Assembly: GCA_002751075.1 (NCBI GenBank)
Contig: NAOQ01000001.1
Span: 25,408 to 89,407, forward strand
From: Ichthyophonus hoferi
Lineage: Eukaryota > Opisthokonta > Ichthyosporea > Ichthyophonida > Ichthyophonidae
Direction of reading: 5' to 3'
Length of the DNA stretch: 64,000 nt
The translations under genes and the position numbers were made by a program. The notes beneath the pieces were generated by a model. The model ran no database searches, was not told the DNA's origin, and was given only the letters and a program-made list of their open reading frames with translations. Below, one piece after another: positions 53,101 to 64,000 of the stretch (its first letter is position 1; every line of letters begins with the position of its first letter).

Positions 53101-56100
53101 ACCAGCTACATAATATTCCCTATGTGTTATGATTATGTAATAAAAATAGACCAATAGCAACGAGAATATTAAGGAGGGAATAGATAGCAACCAGAAGAAT
53201 AAAACTTACATATATAGAACGGCATATATACATATATACATATATATACATATATACATATACAGTGGGAATAAGACTCTACATCAAATGATTCTACGCC
53301 AGGGAATATAGCATGCTATTAAGTGCTCTTGGAGTATAAATTATTTATAATTTAACTACAATTACAAGTTAAGATGATATTTTATTTAACTCATATGATG
53401 TATGTATATGCTTGAATAGGTATGAGTATGTTTGGGTATGAACAACCATTCCTGCACCGTATTGCGACTTAACAACATGGTTATGTGTGTAGTAGTTGTG
53501 TTATACTAGGAGTTGACAATATATATAACACTGTTGAATCCTACTCAACCTCTCTTCCTTCCTCCCTCCATTTATTTACATACATAAATAAATGCATATA
53601 TATAGAAGCATATATAAAGAAAAAAAACATCTCTATCTATAAAATAGACATAAACATAGATATATATATAGACACACACGCGCGCACCCACATACACATA
53701 TACATATATATATAGTGACTGGAGTGTTTTTCTGTTTGTTCAGGTATAGAAACGTTTATATATAGTACCTGTGGGGCTAGCTCTTACACATGTTTCTGTG
53801 CAGTCACTTATCTAAAAATATACTTTATAACATGGATTTTAAAATAAACGTAATTATTTATAGTTTTTATGGATAAATAAAATGCTCTAAGACTTTATAT
53901 ATTAAGCTGCCTAGTTATTTTATTTAATATACTCTTGTTATAGGTAATGTATAACAATACATTAGGAAAACGACCCCAATAAACAATAAAAAAAAACATG
54001 AAAAACTAAGATACGGCTACTTTTTATTTGTATAACTATCGATACTAAAAGTATTATAAAAACATGTAGTATAAAGAAACCAATATAGTGGTATATGAAG
54101 TTAAAATAGGGGTATAATAGGAGTATATGGCCTTGTATTGTCCCACAAGTCATATATTTGGACATCTCTACTCAGTATGTTAGTAGTAGGATAATATATA
54201 ATATATAATATATAATATATACATACCTGTTCAATCTCTGTCTTATTTAACTGTTTCACTTGAAAGCCATTGGGGTATATCTTTGGAATGAAGTCAGTGT
54301 TGATAAGACCTTTCCTAAAGAGAGGTTGAGAAATAATGTCGCGTAGTAGAGGGATGTTGTGCTTCACACCTGCCCCAGGGTATAGGAGTGTTAATAATAA
54401 TATACCTACCTTCGTACATACTCCTATGCGCTCAAAGTATCATAAATGGATATGTATTATACTAATATTATGGTTGATAACGAAAACGTTTTATGTATGC
54501 TAGTCAGGACCAAGGAAATGCATCCAACATTTGTCATTCATTATTTATCAAAGTAAGGCTCTCTGGTTTTCAACTCCTAGAAGAGTATAGTTACACACGT
54601 ACGTACTGGTGTAGTTAGGCCAAACTAAAGTGCAACAATGGTTATTCAAGTATGTGTTCCCCCTTTCAACCTATTGTAACTATATATTTCATGATTGGTC
54701 TCCTTGCTATTCCTCACTTTATCTACCCATAGTCATTAGCTCGTTAATTGCACATACCCTTAATATAGTAGGTATCCAGAGCGTGCATCATCTTCTGGAT
54801 GGCACTGTCACGGCAATTCCCATGTGTGACAAGCTTGGATATCATTGGATCGTAGTACACGCTGATGTAGATATAGATCAATGACACATGCAATATATAG
54901 CTAGCGTAAAGACAAGCTATTGTGCAACCAAAATGAAACGTTGATTTTATTTTACTTTCCAAGTAGTTAGTGTCATTAATTACATGACTGCAGCAATTCT
55001 TTTTCTATTTACTAACATAACATTATTGTTGACAGTTGAGGCATGAAAGGATGCTTATATAATACTTGAAAGTCGATACGAGAATAGAAAACAAGACCAA
55101 TATTACCCTAGGTTTACTACACTTCTATATATATCCCTAATACATCCCTAATACCTATTGCATGGCATGGTGGATATAGAATGGTTCTGTATATATATCC
55201 TGCGGGACTGTATTGTGAAGTATCATTTCATCATTTGAAAATACAAAATCACGTATATGTATCTTAAATTTGATAGTTACAATGTCACACGTTTACATGA
55301 GAAAACATCAAAACTTGAAAGATATGTTTATATTAATATTCTCAGTTGTACCAAACTTTTTTTAAAATAAATAAATAGCAATGCCATTTATATAACAGAA
55401 AAGAGCCAGGGAAATGCTTGAAAATGGTACAAATAGAGAAATAACATAGATAAATAAGCAGAGTCTTAAGGAGTGGCCCCACCTGATCTCACTGCCTTCC
55501 TGCACGCCGCTGTCTGTACGTACTGTACCATTCTTTTCTGTATCCTTTGGTTCAATGTAGTTTTCAAGGACTCCAATAGATGGTAACATTTTCACAGTAT
55601 CCTGAATGCGTATATTTGTAATGACGTCAGGCTAACCATTCTTGTGCTTACTATCTACTATCAAATATTTTTTACATTTCAAAAGAATAACACTATAACC
55701 TTCATATACGTCTGTATTAGTGTGTTGAATTCAGATCCATGCCTCTAAAACAATTAGATAGACACCTTGTACAAATATATTGTTCATAGTGGACTCCCTA
55801 CAACCTATCCCCCTAGGACACATACCCAGTACATAAACATATTACATGGGTACAGATATATATACGTACCTCAGCATAGACCCTGCACTCCAAGGCCCAA
55901 CCCTTGATGCCAATGTCTCTTTGAGTCATGTTTAGAGGATGGCCAGCCGCCACTCGGATCATTTGTTCTACTAGATCAACCCCTATAGACTCGCATCCCA
56001 ATCGGTCAGTCAAGTAGTCAGGATTATGAAGGTGAAGGGTTTTCTACATCCCTCGCACTTGGCACAGGAATACCGTGTAATATATATGTAGTTATATGTA

Positions 56101-59100
56101 GTATATGTAGCATATGTAGTATATGTAGTATATGTAGTATATATATAATATATATATATATATAATTGATTTGGGTAGGAGAATTGATACTCCATAATTA
56201 TACAACAATTCTTGAACTGAAATACTTCTACTGAACCTATCTACAGAGCCATTTTCTATTGACTCTGACGCGTAGAATTAAAAACTAAACATCAAGAGTA
56301 TACTCATCCCTTCGATCCTCGCTTCCCCCTACTCCTCAAATCATAAAATGCAGGCGCCATTACTGCCAGACTATGCATACACGACATGCACTACTAGTAT
56401 ATCTACAGGAACTACAAGAGCTAAACAATTACACCATGCAGTAAGTTAAATCCCTTATATATAGAAAGAAAAGATGAAGAAGGATTGGTAACGGTGACAT
56501 ACCCGTGATAAATTCAGTAATGGGGTGCTCTACTTGTAGACGAGTATTCATCTCAAGAAAGTAAAAGTTTCTTTTACTATCAACCAGGAACTCAACCGTG
56601 CCTTTATATAAAGAAGGGTAATGTAATGGTCAGTAATGGTCGCCATTGCATTGTATTTAAAATGTATGAGACGAAGTACATCACGAATATTAAATAGGGG
56701 CCCAGGGGAAGATGATAACAATGGAGAATGGAAGAGAAAATACAGAGGCCGATAGATGGATTTCTTATAAAGCAATCATAAGACCCAGTAGTAATGAGGA
56801 TTGGGTACAATTCATAAAATCACTCTTTTAAATTATGTAGAGTATTAAAAAATTACAACTATAGTTTGTTTATTGGGATTGATTAGCGCGGTATATATAT
56901 ATATATCACTCTTAAAGAGGCGGGAAGAGAGACAAAAACGGAGAAAGCAAAAGGTATATGCTTTCTATAGAATAGAAATATGAATAGATGTAATATATAG
57001 ATACTCTGCAGCTTGGGACATAAGATATATTACAGTGGATGGAAAGTACACATGTCAGAGAAAATGAGAGCAAACAAACAAACAAACAAATAAAGGCAAA
57101 CCATTAATAAAACTCAGTGAATGAAGTATAGATTGTGTGTAGTGTACCAGCGGAGTCGTAGCCTACTTCCTTACAGAGCATGAGAGCTTGTGCCCCCATG
57201 GCTGCACGGGTCGGCTGGTCTAGAAACATGGAGGGAGCTTCCTCTACAACCTTCTGGTTTCTTCGTTGGATACTGCATTCTCTTTCATTAAGATAGATCT
57301 ATTTGTTTATGTCAGATTGTAGGTTTTAGGTTTTCTGTTTATATAATTGAATCATTGTGAGTTGATATCCTATTATATGTTTAATTGGCCTTCAACGTTC
57401 ATTAAAAATTGCAAGTACGTATAATATATATAGGACTTAATCCAAATAACATCCACATCTATGAACAAACTAGTATTATGATATGAAAGGTAGGGCAAAT
57501 AAATACATGAATCAATTGAGAAATAGAAAATTTATGTAATAGTGACATTGATGGGGTAGATAGAGTAGATCGAAGAGCACTACCCAATGCGACAGTAAAA
57601 TTAAATATAGCTATATACACAACATAGGCCAAGCCAGCAGTCATTATAATTATCTTAATTATGTGGTTAATTAATGCTGGGTTTGAAAGTATTCTATATC
57701 TACGATGCTACATTGAACAAGTATAAAAAGTCTCTCTCTAAGACGGATTAAGGAGTTTTGACTCTTTAGTGATAACGAATAAAGGTTATACAGTTTTTAT
57801 CCAATATTTTCTGATTGCAATAGTCGGCTGCTACCTTGAGCATGAGTAAGATAATTACTACATAGGCTGAGATTAGCAATAAGAATATGCAATGAAATCA
57901 CACTTGGATACATACACACATACATACATACACACATACATACATACTCTATTGCCATGTTTGTCGCACATCACTTGAATCTCAATGTGGCGAGGTTGGT
58001 AAATAAACTTTTCAATCAAGAGTCTATCATCCCCAAAACTTGATGCTGCTTCCTAGTGGGCCGGGGAAATTAGTTTTTGTTAATAAAAAACGGTAAGAGT
58101 ATTTGCAGTATTGGGGTATACTTGGTATGCAAGACTAGATATTAATCAATATGATCTACTTTCTTATGTGTCTATGTGTATGCGAGTGTATTTAATTTCC
58201 TATCTCATCATAAATTGTTTTTGATTTTTCAGGGATGACTTCAAGATTGCAGAAATATACCACCAGTAAAAAATAATAAATAAAAAAAATGCTCTGTTAT
58301 TTACATAATCCAAATAAGGCAGGTAGGCGATATTGATTAAATTGAAAAGATTGGCTAGTTAGTTGGGGGCTTAAAACAAGGAAGGAGTGAATAGTGGTAC
58401 CCAGAGGGTAGAGGTGAGAAGATGTTATCTACGCCAAAATATAAAAGAAAATATAATGGATCACTTAGGATCAGCACCATGATAATCTTTTTTATGCATT
58501 TTCATTTGCCTTAGATACATTTGGAATCAAAAAATAAGCTTAGCTGGCATAATAACAGTATTATTTTATTAGTAGATACCCACAAATAATTAAGAAAGAG
58601 AAAAGGTTTTAGTCCGATTTATATAGTATACATGCCACCCGTACCACCTATGCTATGTATGTACATATGTGTATATATGAAAGTTTCAAACTATGATTGG
58701 ACTACAAGAAGGAATCAATTATAGCCCAACTCTATACTTGGTCTAACTTTTATAGTCCAATAAATAGTCCGCCTAACACCAGACATGCTATACTGGCCTA
58801 TAGTCGATATGGCTCTATCTTTCATATTCCTGGTCGCTATGCAATATACTCATAACTGCAAAGATTAACGAATACAAACCTAGATCGCATCCTAGCAATC
58901 TTCAGAGTTGTTACTATGTTTGTTTTAATTAGACGCTATTTTATTTTTGATTTTAAATAAACTTAACTATCTAATTATACTTGCCTATTATAATAACGCA
59001 TTTTTGTGCGTAAAAGGAACATACCCCTAGTCTGGTATGGTAATGTTTATTCAAATTAGAGGAATATCTAGCTTGGACAAGACAGGTAGAGTTTGAACTA

Positions 59101-62100
59101 TTTCATATTACTCGTAATTATATAAGAACAGGGCTCTTTATAAACAATGAACATTGCAGAGGAAGGACTGGGAATAGGCTGGAGGGTATGTGTATTGTAG
59201 ATGTCTATACACTCACCTGCTTGGACAACTGAAATGCTTCTTTGCATTCTCTATCGTCCCAGGCTACTCTCATACCCTGCACACATTAGGTTATCCTGTA
59301 AATATTCTAAACATTCTTGTAGAAAGAAAGTCGTTTGCATAGCTTTAGGCTTTTTCACAACTCTATTATACACATACATACTAATGAAGAAGTCTGAATT
59401 GCAAATATGTCTCACTCTATCCACGCATTATTCAGCCCTTCATTTGTCCTTCTAAACCTCTTTACTTATTATTGCATGTTCCAAAATGTATCTCTGTTGG
59501 AATAATATATATTATATATATATATGTTATTCCAGAATTGTATCATTTTTGGTTATTATTATTGTCAAACAATTATCAATATATTCTCACCATACATATT
59601 TTTTATACAATTATAATAAACTTATAGCCAATAGCATTTGAGTTTAGTTGCAATAATTTATGTTTAACCAGAAAGTTAGGCCAATATAATCCCCTCATGG
59701 ATTAGTAGGATGCAGAATGCAATCTAAATTGGGTTATATCACGGATTGATGCCCTAGGCAATTTACAACCGAGATCATACATACATCTGTAATATATAAG
59801 ACATGAAAGGCCCAAGCTTCTCTTCATTGCAAACATTACCGCACACCACTCTCTTCTTTTCTGGGTTAAAGATTTGGATTTGAGGCAATAAGGTATCATG
59901 TGGTTTGAGTGACTTTCCATACTGATAAAAACATAGTCCCTCTTGGTCATTTTGGTTTGTTTTATATTATTCTCACCCTTATTTAATTCCCTCATTATTA
60001 GTCTGGCAACCTTACTGTGTTTTACAGGTGTAAGGCAGAGCTTCTTGTTAAGCATATAAATTATATGATGACTAGTTATTGTATTCCCTTCAAAATATAT
60101 TATTATTAACATTGGTGTGTTATTTGGATATTAGTGTTGCATATATACAGTCCGTTACAGAAGAGCATTAACTTGAACTTGTAGAACAAAGACAATCATT
60201 TTTTTTTTCCTGTTAACAACAAACACCTAAGCAATTGTGGCAAGAGTACGACTATACTAGATGAAATCATGCATCATGGATTATGCAATCAAACCACTAG
60301 AGATTAATACCTTACCCCCACCTCCTGCAGAGGCCTTCATCATTATTGGGTATGTAATCTGGTGGGCCAATCTCACTGCTGCTTCCGCGTCTGTCACTAC
60401 CCCATCATACCTGACGTCATTATACGTTTTATTAGCATGTAATTAATGTAATAGTGTTGAATACTATCTTGGTGGGGTATTATTAAATGTCATTATATGT
60501 TACAATTATATATATATTACTATTTAAGGTTTTACAAGATAAAGATATATATATATAAGAGAGTAGAAAGTAGAAAGACCTATATAACATACCCTGGAAT
60601 TACATTTACTCCTGCACTCTTGGCCAATAGTTTGCTCTGAATCTTATCTCCCATGGCCTCAATAGCATGTACATTGGGTGCAATAAACGTCACTCCTGCC
60701 TCGCTCAACTTGGTAGCAAAATGAGAATTCTCTTTATAGTAATAAATGAAATCATGGTTAGTTATGACGTCATGAAGGTCTTGAAGGGTACTCTATACAA
60801 TGGCTATCTCGATTATTAAACAAAATAAAATCTATTTTTTAAAAAAAACAATTAAGCAGAACATATAGTAGTAGAGAGACGGTACTAACTATTTGGGAAA
60901 GAAGAAGTAAACATATAAACAGTAAAATAAAATACAAATGAAAAAAAAATAGTCTGAGAAAAACAGAAGATAACAAATAAACAATTGAGTAAGAGAGGTA
61001 TATATTATAATATTGATTGTTGTATGCGTATGTAGTGATATAAGTAGATATGAAAACAAAGCAATATATATAGTAAGTAAAACGAGACAAGGTAGGCTGT
61101 ATATAGCTGGTGATATAGATATTCGTAGCGAGTATTTTTTTATATACTTTATTTTTATTTAAAAGGGATATATAATTGCATTCTTACCTGAAAGAAAACC
61201 ATACCCTGGATGAACCGCTTGTGCACCTAGAATGATTAGCCAATGGGATGTTAGCATGTTATATCAACAACATAGTCACAACATATTATAAACCAACAGA
61301 GGCTTCTTAAAACAAAATATAATATTATTAGAATGTATTTTCTCACTAGTAGATCTATTATAATGATAATATTTCCTTTTTAATATAATAGCAGTCTATA
61401 CCCATCATATATATATATATATACCCTACCATGCCCTAGCCTTAGCTTAATACTCAATTACTCAAACTAAGATTCCTCCTCCCCGCATGCAAACATACAA
61501 TATCTTACAATATCTTGCATCCATATCCCTTCCATTGGTTATATTTCGCTTCTAAACACTCTTTCTTTAGATAATTAGATGGTCGTAATCAGATTATACC
61601 TTATAATTACTATTATTATATTTCCTACCCAATCTTATATATGAAACCTTTTTCAACCATAGAATAAACACCATATGCTAAGTGGTCATCAAGACTTAAA
61701 ATAAAATACCAAGCACTCGAAATCATAAAAACAAATTAAAAATTTAAAATCAACAATATATAAAGTAAAATGCATATACATGCTGAGCCAAGTGGCAGTG
61801 ATTAACCAATAGAAAGCCACATTTAACATGGACACCAAATACTAACCACTGAGCCAGACAGCCTTTAGGATGTTGTCCATATTAAGGTATGATTTGTTGG
61901 TAGGAGCTTCACCGACCTAAGAGTTGGAAGACAGTGTAAGGTTAGATTACACGCATAGTGTATAGTATATTTGGGGCAGCATACATAAAGTCCAACTGAG
62001 AGGGCTAGTTTCTATTTGAAAACAAATGTACAGTATAGTACAAAGTATATAGGTTTGGCAATTTAGAGGTAGTAGGTTAAAGACTAAAAGCTCGTAGGAG

Positions 62101-63289
62101 GGATGGTGATGTAATGTATTTGGAAAACACAGAGTGATTGAGATATATATATATATATATATGGTGTGAATACAACAATTTTGTAAACAAGGAAAGAAGA
62201 TAGGGAGAGAGAAGGGGAAATGATCCATATAGGGAGAAAGCTTAGGTAAAAAATAGATAGGAAGATAATGTAACATCTTGTGTGAAAAGAATAAACATTC
62301 ATATATAATTGGATGAGGCATAAGAATACATTTTTGCATGTATGTATGTGGGTATGTTTTAGTCATACAGAGTAATGAGAGTATACAAATCTGGTTTCAT
62401 GAAGCAGCAAGAGCCTTACCAAGATAGCCTCATCGGCCATTTGTACGTGCATAGCATTACTATCCACATCCGAGTGGATGGCAACTGTTTTAATGCCTAG
62501 TTTCTTGCATGTACGGATAACTCGGCAAGCAATTTCTCCACGATTAGCAATAAGAATCTTGTCAAATAACTAGTATATAGAATATATAATGGCAAGCATT
62601 AGTAACCGTGCTACAAGTAATGTATTTTTAAATGAATTATATATGTAATAAGTAATACTAAAAGAGGAAAAACAAATTATTGCGTTGCAAAATCATGGGC
62701 GGGCCAAATGGGGTAGAGGAATCGTGTAGAAAAATACGAAAAGAAAGAAAAGAAAAAAAGAAAAAGAAAAAGTACACAGTGAACTTGATCTACATCTTCA
62801 GTTCACATATAAATCCAGTATCATTAAAATTAAATATACTATTACGCAATGATCTCTATCAACTGCATAAACAAGACACTGTACAAATACTCACAAGGCT
62901 TTTAAAATTAAGTCTAAGCTTTAGTACGATTACTATTCATAACCTGTTTAACAACAGTTTGTTCAAGAAACTAGGCAATTATACATAAACTACTGGATAT
63001 AATGTCATTATAGAAAAAAATTGATTTCTTGCTTCAGAAATACGTAAATCTCATTGTCTGCCCATTCTTTAGCATAATGAATATGCTATGACATGATCAT
63101 AACATATACATAAGATAGGTGAGTAAATGAAAAATAACAGGCCACAAGGGAAGGAGAGTGTAATTCTACCTTCTCACCAGCCGCATTCATGACATTTCGG
63201 CACATTAGTAAGTGTTTAATAATGTTTGCAGGAATAGCCCGGCGGGCTGCTACCACAACAACTGATTGGTATTGTTTAAGAACATTCAT
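50172..63289 (-). CDS. PCCA: Propionyl-CoA carboxylase alpha subunit, mitochondrial, 20 exons
   Basis: Biotin-dependent subunit that, with PCCB, carboxylates propionyl-CoA to methylmalonyl-CoA in the matrix. Exons, 5' to 3': 63170-63289, 62420-62569, 61847-61916, 61188-61226, 60593-60731, 60311-60410, 59217-59276, 57948-58052, 57148-57298, 56503-56601, 55870-55982, 55483-55601, 54758-54861, 54227-54369, 52991-53105, 52180-52229, 51244-51393, 50738-50878, 50364-50436, 50172-50260. They join in phase to 2130 nt, 709 aa (human 728). Residues 1-40 are a basic presequence; [20 protein letters not shown] opens the biotin carboxylase domain; [13 protein letters not shown]-grasp loop SAGGGGKG (200-207); [16 protein letters not shown] (266-281); [11 protein letters not shown] with R332; then the BT linker domain and the biotinyl domain with MSPMPG and biotin-acceptor K670 in EAMKM. 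All key residues are present. A possible in-frame cassette exon lies at 55700-55744. Start chosen at the first ATG (63289). Confidence 0.96.
52255..52400. repeat. Imperfect (GTATAG/GTGTAG)n hexamer tract
   Basis: Degenerate hexanucleotide repeats at the start of the intron just upstream (in gene direction) of the PCCA exon 52180-52229. Confidence 0.75.
55700..55744 (-). other. PCCA: Candidate 15-codon cassette exon of PCCA
   Basis: A 45-base open segment has an AG acceptor after TTTT and a GTTATAG donor. It would add [15 protein letters not shown] in phase 0 between exons 55870-55982 and 55483-55601. The version without it ([16 protein letters not shown]) matches the family CRVYAEDP...LPSIG, so the main transcript should skip it. 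Confidence 0.3.
56084..56166. repeat. 9-bp (TATATGTAG)n and TA tract
   Basis: Tandem 9-base units followed by TA dinucleotides in the PCCA intron between 55982 and 56503. Confidence 0.88.
57902..57947. repeat. (CATA)n tract at a PCCA donor
   Basis: The CATA tetranucleotides on the plus strand run right up to the donor of exon 57948-58052, so the first bases of the intron (GTATGTATG) are themselves repeat sequence. Confidence 0.9.
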
Positions 63290-63966
63290 TTCAACTGTTT
63301 GGGTTGCCCAAATTAGTTTGCCAGCAAAGTTTCTCTTCAAAAATCTATCTGTGAGAAATTTATCATGTGCTCTTTTTTATTATTGTATAGCTAATGTATT
63401 TTCTATATTCTGGCTCAGTTATGGCATTTAACTTATTCAAATATATCGTTTCATACAAATTTCCGAAAACACATATTCTATAAATATCATCATAAAAACA
63501 CGCCTCCACTGAAGCTATGAAATATGCGTTCAGGGCCTCATTCAAGTCTTCGTACAAACCTTTATACAGACTATTTCATGTGTTTAATTTGAATATACAC
63601 AACTAAAGTTAATATATCCTGTGTAACCACAATCCTCTACAGGAAGTGCATATTATTACACATATATGTAATTGTAAATATATCCAAAGTGGATTCCTCC
63701 TTTATGACTACGCGTGTCCTTATTTGTTTGGAACCACATTCATCACATTTAGTGATCTTTAGATAAGCTCACTTTAAAATTAATTGTGGCTGAGATGGGC
63801 AAAATATTGTGAACTTTTCTAGCAAATCTAAACTAGATAAGTGTGCAGTATATACATGCATATTGAATAAGGTCTTATTATACAAATAAAACATAAACGA
63901 ATAATTATTTTCAAAAATACTGCCATTATGCCATGTGTTGCTGAACAAAAGGGATTGCTTAGGAAG

Positions 63967-64000
<34 letters not shown>
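63290..64000. other. Upstream region of PCCA, ending in (TA)n
   Basis: Presumed promoter and 5' UTR of PCCA. The open frame continues upstream of the chosen ATG to 63340 but without another ATG. No other gene was seen. The last 35 bases of the window are a TA dinucleotide run that is cut by the window edge. Confidence 0.6.

Overview
The window comes from the nuclear genome of an intron-rich, AT-rich eukaryote. The evidence is four single-copy housekeeping genes cut into 11 to 20 short exons, GT-AG introns from about a hundred bases to more than 3 kb, dense microsatellites and copia retrotransposon fossils. There are no bacterial-type operons. A fragment of nuclear 18S rDNA lies in one intron. 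I cannot name the species. The gene set (Mic60, LAMMER kinase, U2SURP, mitochondrial propionyl-CoA carboxylase) suits a holozoan, an early-diverging fungus or a similar protist.

Layout. 1-4.8 kb: AT-rich DNA with a (TAA)n tract and no gene. 4.8-9.4 kb: graveyard of broken Ty1/copia pieces (integrase, pol 3' ends in inverted orientation, GAG-pre-integrase/integrase start, RNase H) with a 491-base N gap. 9.4-11.3 kb: AT-rich DNA with one unidentified ORF and one doubtful gypsy-like scrap. 11.3-20.2 kb, minus: MIC60/mitofilin, 14 exons found, first exon not settled. 20.2-24.9 kb: intergenic, between divergent genes. 24.9-33.1 kb, plus: LAMMER/CLK dual-specificity kinase, 11 exons, 551 aa. 33.1-34.65 kb: spacer between convergent genes. 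34.65-47.07 kb, minus: U2SURP (SR140), 20 exons, about 705 aa, with a 375-base N gap in one exon. 47.07-50.17 kb: intergenic. 50.17-63.29 kb, minus: PCCA, 20 exons, 709 aa, complete from mitochondrial presequence to biotin domain. 63.3-64.0 kb: upstream DNA ending in a (TA)n tract.

Functionally the genes form two themes. The kinase phosphorylates SR proteins and U2SURP is an SR-related protein of the 17S U2 snRNP, so two splicing genes are convergent neighbours. Mic60 shapes the mitochondrial inner membrane and PCCA works in the mitochondrial matrix. The exon models were built by hand: reading phase was carried across every junction, and each internal exon checked gives the right length modulo three.

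Most notable observations: both N gaps have identical sequence on their two sides, so they look like unmerged contig ends; a 337-bp 18S rDNA 3'-end fragment sits in a U2SURP intron; the kinase has DVG in place of DFG; the gene introns are unusually rich in CCAAT/ATTGG; and an intron carries tandem copies of its own 5' splice site. I did not find a clearly new gene system.
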